Shown piece by piece: positions 44,701 to 51,037 of a stretch of 64,000 nt of DNA. A model generated the notes under the pieces. It was not told the origin of the DNA, ran no database searches, and saw nothing but the letters and a program-made list of their open reading frames with translations. The stretch covers positions 28,571 to 92,570 of the forward strand of contig CAZUQM010000028.1 of the NCBI GenBank assembly GCA_964622545.1. Reading direction: 5' to 3'. Within the stretch, counting starts at the first letter, position 1. Each line of letters begins with the position of its first letter. The DNA comes from JAFGLZ01 sp964622545. GTDB taxonomy: Bacteria > Planctomycetota > Phycisphaerae > UBA1845 > JAFGLZ01. The translations under genes and the position numbers were made by a program.

Positions 44701-47123
44701 CGGATCGCGTCCGCCTCGACCTGCTGCGTCTACGGCTGGCCAAGCGGCTTCAGCAGGAGGTGGGGGACGCCGACGCGATCGTCGAACGCGCCCTGGCCGA
44801 CGGCGACCTCGACGCGTCCAGCGTAGCCAGGCTGATCGATGCCGCACCGGCGGACCAGCGAGCCAAGCTCATCGAGAAGGCCGTGGCCGCGAGGAAGCCG
44901 CCACAGCGACGGGCGTTCCTGATGGAGCTGATCGGCTCGATGCGCTCGAAAGACAGCGAGGCGTTGGCGGCGACGGTCGGCCGCCTGTTCAAGGCCGCCC
45001 CCAAGATGCGGATGCGAGCCTCGAGCGCGTACGGAACACTGACCCGCTTCGGGTGGCACCGTAACCCCACGACGGCGCGCTCGGGCCTGGCGATGGCCGA
45101 GGTGCTGCTGGGCGAAGGCCTGGAAGACCCGATCATCATGGCTGTGACGGCCCTGGCCAGACACACCGCGGGCCTGCACGACCAGGCGGTGCTGCTGGCA
45201 TCGGAGGCCATCGACGCCCTCGCCGGGGCCAAGGAGCTTGGCTACAACGAGCAGCGCCCGATCGCGGACCTGGGCCGCATCCTGACCGACGAGGAGCTGA
45301 CGACGATCGCCGAGGATCTGGCGATGCGGGCGGACATCGAGGGCGAGTCGACCTCGCTGCTCTTCGCCAACGGGCTGCTGCTGTCCGCGGGCGGTCGCCA
45401 GACCGACGGCATCGCCTCGCTCCGCAAGGCGTTCGTACGATCGCCGGACGAGCTGTCGATCAGCCGCCGTTTGATCATCCTCATGAAGGACTCGGGCAGA
45501 AACGTGGAGCTGGTCCGGCTGCTGAGCAAGCACCTGACGAAGAGCTCGATCATGCAGTCGTATCAGTGGCGGACGCTGACGGACCTGTACGTGGCGCTGC
45601 ACGATCTGGACGCCGCGCTGGCCGCCGCCCGCAAGATCGACAGCCCGCTCGGGCCGGTCGAGGTGCTCCGGACGGCCGCCCTGCTGGGGCAGTCCGAGAG
45701 GGTGCTGACGATCCTTCGCCGCTTCCTCATTCACAACCGCAACGAGAGCCGCTTCTACAGCCCGTTCTGGCCGGAGCCTCCGTCGGTCGGGGGCATGCGG
45801 GCGTGGCTCGAGCTGGAAGGCCAAAGCCGCTATCCGAGGGCGCGGCGCGATCGGCTGTTCGCGGGACTGGCCGACCAGCCCTTCGCCGAGACCGAGTTCG
45901 AGGCCCTGCTCCAGGCCGCCCCCCCCGACCGGCACGACGTGGAGGGCTTGGCGCGGGGTCGACTGGCCGCGGCCCGGGAGGCGGGCACGCTCGACAAGCT
46001 CATCGCCCAACTCGAGGGCTACCGCAAACAGGAAGCCCTCAACGCCAAGGACGCGTTGACGCGGTTGCTGATCGCGGATGAGGCCCCCGCGGCCCTGACC
46101 AAGCTGCCGAAGCCCGACGAGAATGCCCCGCCCGGACAGGTGACGTGGGACGACACGCCGGGGCTGACGAACCTGGCGCGACATCACGCCACGCACGGCC
46201 GTCTCGAAGCCGCTCGGGCGATCTTGCGATGGGTCATCGCCTGGGACCTGCTCGGCGAGCGAGGCTCGTTCTCGGGACTCGAGCGGCTCGACCGCATCGA
46301 GGCCTATGCCGAGACGTTCCCGAAGGCCGAGCGGCCCGAGGCCATGCTGGAGATCCTGGGCTGGTTGGGGGCGATCACCCTCGACCGTCGGCACGACTGG
46401 CTGAGCGCGAAGCGGTTGATCCTGTTGAGCGAGCGGCTACCGACTGAGGCGTTGCTTGCTGAGGGGGCGCTGGTGCAGCGCTTGCTGGATGAGGTCCATG
46501 ACGACCGGCGCATGGTCCTGACCAGGTTGGCCCTGGCACGGATTCAGGCCAGGTGCGGCAAGGTCGAGGCGTTCGTCGAGGTCGTCCGGTCGGTGGTGCC
46601 CGACGTGGTCGGCAGCGACGGGGCGCACAGCACCAGGGACCTCCGCTGGGCGTTGCCGCCCGCCAAGGACCTCGAGCGGCCCGAACACTATCTGGGCGTC
46701 CTGGTGGAGAGACTGCTCGGTGCGCCGGCGGCGACGCAGGGCGTCAAGGCCGCGGAGGTCGTCCCGTCGCTGTGTCTGCTGGGGGTGTGGGCCCATGAGA
46801 ACGGCCTGGCCGGGCAGGCGTCGGAGATCCTGGACCACGCCGAGAAGCTCGCGCCTCCGCTCCGGCCGGAGTCGCTGTGGGTGGCGGACCTGGCTCGAAC
46901 GCTCGATGACCCCGACCGGGCGGCCGCGACCGAGCTGAAGCTGCTCAAGGCGCGGCGGCTGCCGGTGACGCGCGTGCCGGGGCTGCTGGACCGCGTCGAG
47001 AAGCAGAAGGGACGAGCGGCGGCCGATGCGCTGGCGGTGGGTGTGGCGAGTTACAGCGATCATCCGGCCGTCGCGAAGCGGGCCGAGCGCCACGCGGCCA
47101 AAGCACAAGCGGGAAGCCGGTGA
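38718..47123 (+). CDS. Giant VWA-domain / TPR-like fusion protein (2801 residues)
   Basis: The largest gene of the window. Residues 7-54 are two TM helices of a BatB/VWA membrane protein; a first VWA-like fold starts with VVVADLSASL near 67-76, and a second, intact VWA domain has the MIDAS DTSGSMG at about 423. A TM helix lies near 818-840. Residues 843-880 (VDALWRRGRRSRPG, then a hydrophobic run ending SSAVAAA) look exactly like a signal peptide, although no stop or ribosome-binding site precedes them. From about 900 to the end the chain is nearly continuous alpha-helical TPR-like repeats. The simplest reading is a fusion of a Bat-type VWA protein to a secreted repeat protein. Last gene of the MoxR operon; partner unknown. 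Confidence 0.85.
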   Translation: MRFVHPFYLWLLVILAPLAWLHVTHRMGLGGVRAAAVGVVRLVAIALLILALARPIVRVTDETETWVVVADLSASLRDDDLAAWSRRLNERLTALPNDVDVQWVAFKAAPRVVTEVMSDEQDVDLVALRRNLRDAAGGYEAPQGSALAEALELARGLIPLGGRGRVLLLSDGRETRGDAAAAAYRLGQAGIGVDCLAVAERASGEVALASVTMPSFAGLGETVELTAKLSSHAATSARVTTRGTAGQTAEVPVSLEPGTQEVTCTLPVVAEGLQTFTVSVQADGDEHAGNNQLRAATFVLPPYDVRVVASRDDGPVAEGMSRMLGPAARVTSLDAKALQDADSLKGVELLVLADVPAEAIGREVMRELRRRVTDGMGLWVTGGRRSFGPGGYAKTPLEDVLPVRLTQKVERRDPSTTLVIIIDTSGSMGGPRVNLAKEIARLALRRLKPHDKAGIVEFYGSKRWAAPIQPASNAIDIQRALNRLTAGGGTVILPAIEEAYYALLNVRTRTRHVLVLTDGGVETGAFEPLIRKMADRGITLSTVLVGPGAHSAFLARLAHWGHGKSYHAPDRFNLPEIIVKQPESSLLSPFVERPSGLRLNERLPVSDGVDLGQNATVSGYVETASRPSADVVMRSELGHPLLAYWQFGLGRVAALTTQLSGAWSRELAERPGYAKLTANLARTLRAPRSDQAFDLRTKVTPAGVDVTVAARAHAGLAAGTPIELVLTSAANETRRVIVDANTTRTWSWRFEGLGPGPYRIDVRATTSDDKALAAVNVPPERELCVAAPREELLAELESISAREAASRRDEAAPPTRPIEIWPLLASLFGVLLLIHVLIRRLPVDALWRRGRRSRPGAAAALLIVAATCLTGSSAVAAATTRDVGSSQVKSPSSGQGAPARTTAPSTEPAAVFARRVRKAQILYDADKRSEARELLAAVIRDSRDGRSASTYCAHLAALCGDMDFATRTLEPSGRGKVGMRQHLFRGSWWMRLGRAAEAAKDFEAAYELATLSRDRRYATERLVAARRRAGRLSDLADAWLAKKDLRAERLEALIDVLAELDRLDDLLGLLQRPPATEDQRRLLNSADFQHEVIALAIDAGRIDQAERVYRKLVASSPQKVPYRVGLARLLMMNGRRADAREVFSKAVEQLADPDDLMALAEGARSLAMDEVALAAAHRAAKAGEGARVRATLFEADLARRRGATDRAVELLGRLRPVAQRDAKVLLPLAEAYERYGHSSRALELLNRLYQRTGAEDTLQRLAWLTEEKGNLQEARELWKQLWKRTDVAARRNQAQVRLLDLAARTGTLADLAIELEERLDAGKGGEKELSLLVEIYAGANDPVSAAEVLHEFGKRSGDQVDMLQRLAKVYLSCEQFGRCNAILDKLIEEDPDKAAEYLQQIAIVALEQRRLVEARRALAELARREPDGDLVDEFSAGVLNVMGSSQEAARAYERVIADQPDRIEVYLLWAEAMKAAGRTEQAVARFQSLLETAAEDDLFTIAVDGLLNLSAPPKALVTALHRIRERIVLKPDKVFLYRLAADVLDAMGKTDEMRRVLAQAVVVAGQRRAALLRELIDGSKADGRTDDVVRYGRTLLSLGDEVPPGVFLDVGEAFIRSGQLATASRIFRRAGIHGEFAQIQRRVADTYDAADMPDRAERIIRELLIGQPDSLDLLIRAGGLCEQMGRFEQAFEHYDRAARLLLSRLPMTAKAVGKDDDAAGSKRGRRRRRAMNLTEVAQYFESASNGLISVARTPTLQERLVGQWRQATIAEMDELSDKRLIKARLKENPRLERLIGFLRYIAFALHRPDTADEVDRKLLKLYPKDDSLTASMVAARLRWGLWSRALKLTAPAKDIGEPRLTALRLLKDPKAPEQAIAGGELPAEVVRHLLPGLLCRDRTSEARKLVSAALDQPLKAPMSDLAKTLYASIVVLADGEAMQRWVSQSLSACRSVRDAKGLAKTVEEIADLAWSFGDEAGRRGLIRQIKGLAPAAKGTDRVRLDLLRLRLAKRLQQEVGDADAIVERALADGDLDASSVARLIDAAPADQRAKLIEKAVAARKPPQRRAFLMELIGSMRSKDSEALAATVGRLFKAAPKMRMRASSAYGTLTRFGWHRNPTTARSGLAMAEVLLGEGLEDPIIMAVTALARHTAGLHDQAVLLASEAIDALAGAKELGYNEQRPIADLGRILTDEELTTIAEDLAMRADIEGESTSLLFANGLLLSAGGRQTDGIASLRKAFVRSPDELSISRRLIILMKDSGRNVELVRLLSKHLTKSSIMQSYQWRTLTDLYVALHDLDAALAAARKIDSPLGPVEVLRTAALLGQSERVLTILRRFLIHNRNESRFYSPFWPEPPSVGGMRAWLELEGQSRYPRARRDRLFAGLADQPFAETEFEALLQAAPPDRHDVEGLARGRLAAAREAGTLDKLIAQLEGYRKQEALNAKDALTRLLIADEAPAALTKLPKPDENAPPGQVTWDDTPGLTNLARHHATHGRLEAARAILRWVIAWDLLGERGSFSGLERLDRIEAYAETFPKAERPEAMLEILGWLGAITLDRRHDWLSAKRLILLSERLPTEALLAEGALVQRLLDEVHDDRRMVLTRLALARIQARCGKVEAFVEVVRSVVPDVVGSDGAHSTRDLRWALPPAKDLERPEHYLGVLVERLLGAPAATQGVKAAEVVPSLCLLGVWAHENGLAGQASEILDHAEKLAPPLRPESLWVADLARTLDDPDRAAATELKLLKARRLPVTRVPGLLDRVEKQKGRAAADALAVGVASYSDHPAVAKRAERHAAKAQAGSR

Positions 47124-47427
47124 ATAGGCGGCCTGTCCCGTGCAGCGGAGTCGGAACGGACGAGGGCGAGTCGACACCTCAACAAGCCAACTCCTCGCCT
47201 TCATAATTAAGGATCTGAATAGGGCGGATATAGAGCCTGAGAGCTGCGTCCCCTATCCTGGCCTGAACGCGAATGGAAGCCGCGTCCGGTCCTCCGGTGA
47301 GGTTTGAACCATGGCGGCTCGCGCAGTAAAATGGCCATTCGTCGTTACGTGAGCCACGAAACCATAGGGAGTCGTTGCGCGGATCGGTTCTGGTCTGTGC
47401 GCCGACCCGACAAGGAGCTTAGCCATC
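47124..47427. other. Intergenic region with promoter
   Basis: 304 bases after the giant gene. No gene seen. It is locally less GC-rich (for example cataattaaggatctgaata) and carries the promoter at 47304-47332; the remainder has no recognisable signal. Confidence 0.6.
47304..47332 (+). promoter_or_regulatory. Sigma-70-type promoter of the Cys-tailed protein / polyferredoxin operon
   Basis: TTGAAC (47304-47309) and TAAAAT (47327-47332) with the ideal 17-base spacing, about 95 bases upstream of the ATG at 47428. One of the clearest promoters in the window. Confidence 0.6.
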
Positions 47428-48300
47428 ATGCGTGCTCGTCACCTGCTGTCGTTGCTTGCCGTCGCGGTCTTGCTGGCCGGTCCGGCCTATGCCCTCGGTG
47501 CCGACCAGGCCGCCGAGGCCTACAAGAAGGGCAACGCCCTGCTCAAGACGGCCGACTTCAAGGCCGCCCTGAAGGCCTATGCCACGGCCGCCCGGGCCGA
47601 CGGGGACACGCCGACCTACCGCCAGGCCTACATGCAGCTTCGCCGCGTCATGAAGATGCGCAAGGCCATCCTGAAGGAGAGCAACGACCAGAAGTGGTGG
47701 CACATGGCTGTCGCCTTGCGGTCGTTCTACTATCAGAACGAGCTGTACAGCGAACTGCTGGGCCTGGCCAAGCAGATGCACGAGAAGAAGAAGGACGCGG
47801 ATTCGGCCACCATCCTGGCCGATGCGTACCTGATGAACGGCAAGAACGCCGAGGCCGAGGCGGTACTGACCGGCAGCGACAACCTGCCCACCGCGGCCCA
47901 GGCGCTCAAGGGCATCGCCCTGGCCCGCCAGAAGAAGGTGGACGCGGCCAAGAAGGTGCTCGACGAGATCAAGGTGCCGGACAAGCCCTCGCCGCGCTTC
48001 CTGCTGGACATCGCCCGGCTGAAGGTGTTGTGCGGCGATACGAACGGCGGCAGCAAGACCCTGGCCGTGGCCTTCGAGAACACCGTGCCCAGCGCACTGC
48101 CGACGTTCAAGGACTACGCCAAGAACGCGCCGGACTTCGCGGCGGTGGCCGACAGCGACGCCTTCAGTCAGGCCATGAAGACCGAGTCGAAGGTGCCGGA
48201 GTCGGATTGCAGCATGGGGACCAGTTGCGGTTCGTGCCCGAGCCGGGGCACCTGCGGCAGCGCCGGGGGGCAGAGCTGCGCCCAAGCAGCCACCCAATAG
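47428..48300 (+). CDS. Exported TPR-like protein with cysteine-rich C-terminus
   Basis: 290 residues with a clear signal peptide (LLSLLAVAVLLAGPAYALG). The mature part is helical and TPR-like (AAEAYKKGNALLKTADFKAA, YLMNGKNAEAEAVL). The C-terminal 35 residues are cysteine-rich, CSMGTSCGSCPSRGTCG, which could bind a metal or Fe-S centre, or form disulfides. It lies 37 bases upstream of the NapH-like polyferredoxin gene on the same strand, and both follow the promoter at 47304-47332, so a redox-related exported partner of that protein is likely. AAGGAG is present but 11 bases from the ATG. Confidence 0.72.
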   Translation: MRARHLLSLLAVAVLLAGPAYALGADQAAEAYKKGNALLKTADFKAALKAYATAARADGDTPTYRQAYMQLRRVMKMRKAILKESNDQKWWHMAVALRSFYYQNELYSELLGLAKQMHEKKKDADSATILADAYLMNGKNAEAEAVLTGSDNLPTAAQALKGIALARQKKVDAAKKVLDEIKVPDKPSPRFLLDIARLKVLCGDTNGGSKTLAVAFENTVPSALPTFKDYAKNAPDFAAVADSDAFSQAMKTESKVPESDCSMGTSCGSCPSRGTCGSAGGQSCAQAATQ

Positions 48301-48336
48301 CAACCAAGAACCGAAGCCCAAGGACGTAGAACCACG

Positions 48337-49530
48337 ATGAAGAACACGCGTCGTCTCTGTCAGGCAGGGTTCCTCGCGCTGACCCTGGTGGGCGTCTTCC
48401 TTGTCCGCGGCAACGCCGAGCGGTGGTGTCCTTTCGGCGGCGTGGAGGCGCTGTACACGTACTGGTCCGAGGGCAACATGATCTGCTCCCTCGGCGTGAC
48501 GAACTTCTACGTGCTGATCGGCGTGCTGCTGAGCGTGCTGATCATGCGTCGGGTGTTCTGCGGCTACCTGTGCCCGGTCGGGGCGCTGTCGGAGTGGAGC
48601 CGCAAGCCCGTCCAGTGGCTGGGCATCAAACCGGTCCGCGTGCCACAGAGCGTGGAGAAGGGGTTGGCCTCGCTCAAGTACGTCGTGCTGGGGCTGATCC
48701 TGTACATCACCTGGATACCGGGCGAGCTGCACTTCCGCGCGTACGACCCGTGCTACGCCCTGATCAGCCGTCACGGCGAGGACATCACCTACTGGGCCTA
48801 TATCATCGCGGGCGCGATTGTGCTGTTCTCCCTCTTCCTCACCGTGCCGTTCTGTCGCTGGTTCTGTCCGCTGGCGGCGGTGCTCAATCCGCTGTCGCGG
48901 TTCGGGCTGACGCGGATACAGCGCGACAAGGACGCCTGCATCGACTGCGGCAAGTGCAGCCGGGCCTGCCCGATGAACATCTCCGTGCACGAGCACGATC
49001 AGGTGACGTCCGCGCGGTGCACGTCGTGCATGGAATGCGTCTCGGCCTGTCCGGTGACGGACAAGCCCGTCCTGCAATGGGGCCCGCCCAAGCGGCTGAG
49101 CCAGGGCGGCTGGTCTCGGGCGGCGGTCGTCTCCCTGCTGCTGGTGATCATGGGCGGCATCGTCTTCTCGGCGTATGCGGCGCCCATGCCGTCGTTCGTC
49201 AAGGAGAAGGACCCGAACGTCCCCGTGCCCGCCGAGACCGAGCAGCTCGATCTCGAGGTGAAGGGCATCCATTGCCGCGGCTCGGCGCAGCTCTTCTGCT
49301 ATTTCCTCTTCCGGGACGACCTGTCCGAGGTGACGGGACACCTCAAGGTCGAGGCGTGGCCCGCCCCCGATCCGCGGTATGCCCGCGTCCGCATCACGTA
49401 CGACCCGAGCGAGACGGATCCGCTGTCGATCAAGGAGGCGATCACCGAGCCCTACTTCGACGAGCTCCAGAGCTTCGAGCGGATGTCGCCGTTCGTGATC
49501 AAGGGGTATGAGCCCTGGGCGGAGCTGTAG
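48337..49530 (+). CDS. NapH-like membrane polyferredoxin with C-terminal HMA-like domain
   Basis: 397-residue inner-membrane electron carrier of the NapH/CcoG-like 4Fe-4S family. About five TM helices; the diagnostic CxxxCP motifs are FCGYLCP (75-80) and FCRWFCP (173-178), and a soluble two-cluster ferredoxin follows (C201, C204, C207, C211; C228, C231, C234, C238). A further TM helix near 258-280 leads to an unusual tail of about 110 residues with VKGIHCRGSAQLFCYF and a beta-alpha-beta pattern (VEAWPAPDPRYARVRITYD) resembling a heavy-metal-associated domain. Such proteins pass quinol electrons to periplasmic or cytoplasmic acceptors. Follows the Cys-tailed exported protein; the tail might receive copper or a cluster. 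Confidence 0.86.
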   Translation: MKNTRRLCQAGFLALTLVGVFLVRGNAERWCPFGGVEALYTYWSEGNMICSLGVTNFYVLIGVLLSVLIMRRVFCGYLCPVGALSEWSRKPVQWLGIKPVRVPQSVEKGLASLKYVVLGLILYITWIPGELHFRAYDPCYALISRHGEDITYWAYIIAGAIVLFSLFLTVPFCRWFCPLAAVLNPLSRFGLTRIQRDKDACIDCGKCSRACPMNISVHEHDQVTSARCTSCMECVSACPVTDKPVLQWGPPKRLSQGGWSRAAVVSLLLVIMGGIVFSAYAAPMPSFVKEKDPNVPVPAETEQLDLEVKGIHCRGSAQLFCYFLFRDDLSEVTGHLKVEAWPAPDPRYARVRITYDPSETDPLSIKEAITEPYFDELQSFERMSPFVIKGYEPWAEL

Positions 49531-50215
49531 CCGGCGGGGACTCCCGGCTTCGCCCGACCGTCCGCGGGGCGACGCACCCACGCCGCAACACGTCCAGAAG
49601 TCGACCAGTCAACAAGTCGACACGTCAACACGTCCGCATACGGGACATCCCAAGCGATCTTGGGTAGGTTCGTTGGGGTGTGGTCGGGCAATACGCACCA
49701 GGTGCCGGCCCCCTGGCACTCCAACTTCACGCAACTGACGTACCACCGCTTCGTGCTGCATTCCAGAAGGATCGCGATGACTTGCCTGAGCCGCTTGTGG
49801 CGAGCGGAACCCGTGGTCAGTATACACCCGACAAACCAAGCCCCATCGGGCGACAGACCGAACAGCACATGGTCCAGGCGTTTCGCCCTGACAGGGCTCC
49901 TGAGTGAGGGGGGCGGCACCGGGGCTTTCGTCCGCCTTGGCGGACGTCACCTTCAATGCCACGAAGCGGCATCAGATCAGGAAACAGGAGTCCGTAGACA
50001 GCGTTCGCGTCTCCCGCACCGCGGCCTCGACGAAGCTCCCTTCGTGTCTGAGCCTCAAGGTCGAAGATAGGACGAATGACGCGGCCGGCCACCCTCTCGC
50101 GTCGTCTGGGCAGCGGTCCTGCCCGGGCCGCAGCATGCATGCTGCGCGGATGGCTCACCCGCGCGGGATGAATCCCGCGGCTCGAGGAACGCGATACGCG
50201 GTGGCGGGTGCCGTG
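49531..50215. other. Non-coding region between convergent genes
   Basis: 685 bases with no supportable gene. Overlapping frames on both strands reach 155 residues but lack ribosome-binding sites and family features. Notable content: short direct repeats around GTCAACAAGTCGACACGTCAACACGTC-like sequence at 49610-49635, the perfect 16-base palindrome GCAGCATGCATGCTGC at 50130-50145, and the hairpin at 50159-50178. May contain a dispersed non-coding element or decayed gene. Confidence 0.5.
50159..50178 (-). terminator. Hairpin downstream of the pseudopilin gene
   Basis: A 9-bp inverted repeat (CCGCGGGAT / ATCCCGCGG) with a two-base gap lies 38 bases past the pseudopilin stop. It is placed to end the long minus-strand surface-protein block. 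No T-tract. Confidence 0.4.
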
Positions 50216-51004
50216 CTACTGCTCGCGTCTGGGGGCGGCGTGGCCGTCGTAGTAGAGCACGCAGTTCGACCCGTCGTAGTCCATCTTGCCGATGTCGTTC
50301 GGGTCGTTCGGGTCGATGCTCGTCTCGGGCAACGCCAAGGCCTTGTGCGGGCAGTAGTCGTTGGGATCGAGGCCGACGCTCGTGAAGGTAAAGCCGGCGC
50401 TATCCCCCGCGCACCGAAAACCGGGCGTCCAGGGCAACTTCATGTAATTGTCCCAGACGAGCCAGCCCTTCATATTCTTTATCTCGTCGGCGCTGGTGTC
50501 GAGCAGCATCTTGGCCGTAGTGAAGGCATAGGTGATGCCGTATTGCTTTATGTCCTCGTGGGCGGACGGGCACGTCCATACCTTGGCATCATAACGGAGT
50601 TGGCCGTTCTCGTGCAGGACGGCGGCCAGGCCGTACTTCTCCTCCCTGCCGCGCGGTTTGGTCGGGTCCTTCCAGCCGGGGGCGGCCCGAAAGCCCCAGC
50701 CCTGGACGGTCCTCTCCTCCTGGCCGGTCTCCTCGTTCAACTCGTAGACCCAGGATCCCCCCGTCGTGAACGGGTCGGGGAACATGCTCTTGTAGTCCTC
50801 GGCGACGTAGGCGTGGATCGCCAAGCCGATCGCCTTGAGGTTCGAGAGGCACTGCACCCGCTTGGCGTGGTGCCGCGCCTTGCTGAGCGAGGGCAAGAGG
50901 ATGCTGATGAGCAACGCGATGATGGCCACCACGACCAACAGCTCGATCAGCGTAAAACCCTTCGTCCGCCGCCCGAAAGCCCTGTACGTCGTCAGTCTCG
51001 TCAT
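50216..51004 (-). CDS. Type II secretion pseudopilin-like protein (prepilin N-terminal methylation domain)
   Basis: 262-residue Planctomycete-style pseudopilin. The class III prepilin signal is textbook: a basic leader, then the G/FTLIELLVVVAIIALLISIL segment with Glu at +5, cleaved by prepilin peptidase and assembled by its hydrophobic helix. The globular part contains QCLSNLKAIGLAIHAY and a DPNDPND linker near the C-terminus, which ends in NCVLYYDGHAAPR, akin to the H-X9-DG type ending of DUF1559-related proteins. ATG 51004 is preferred; GTG 51010 is possible. It is 33 bases downstream of the CGS-tailed protein gene, probably the same transcript. Confidence 0.88.
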   Translation of the reverse strand: MTRLTTYRAFGRRTKGFTLIELLVVVAIIALLISILLPSLSKARHHAKRVQCLSNLKAIGLAIHAYVAEDYKSMFPDPFTTGGSWVYELNEETGQEERTVQGWGFRAAPGWKDPTKPRGREEKYGLAAVLHENGQLRYDAKVWTCPSAHEDIKQYGITYAFTTAKMLLDTSADEIKNMKGWLVWDNYMKLPWTPGFRCAGDSAGFTFTSVGLDPNDYCPHKALALPETSIDPNDPNDIGKMDYDGSNCVLYYDGHAAPRREQ

Positions 51005-51037
51005 GATCACAACTACCCCGCAAGATGGGCCTTTGAA

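Noticed and set aside
49452..49919. Minus-strand frame of 155 codons after the polyferredoxin gene
   Set aside because: Overlaps the real gene end, no ribosome-binding site; could be a relic but cannot be supported.
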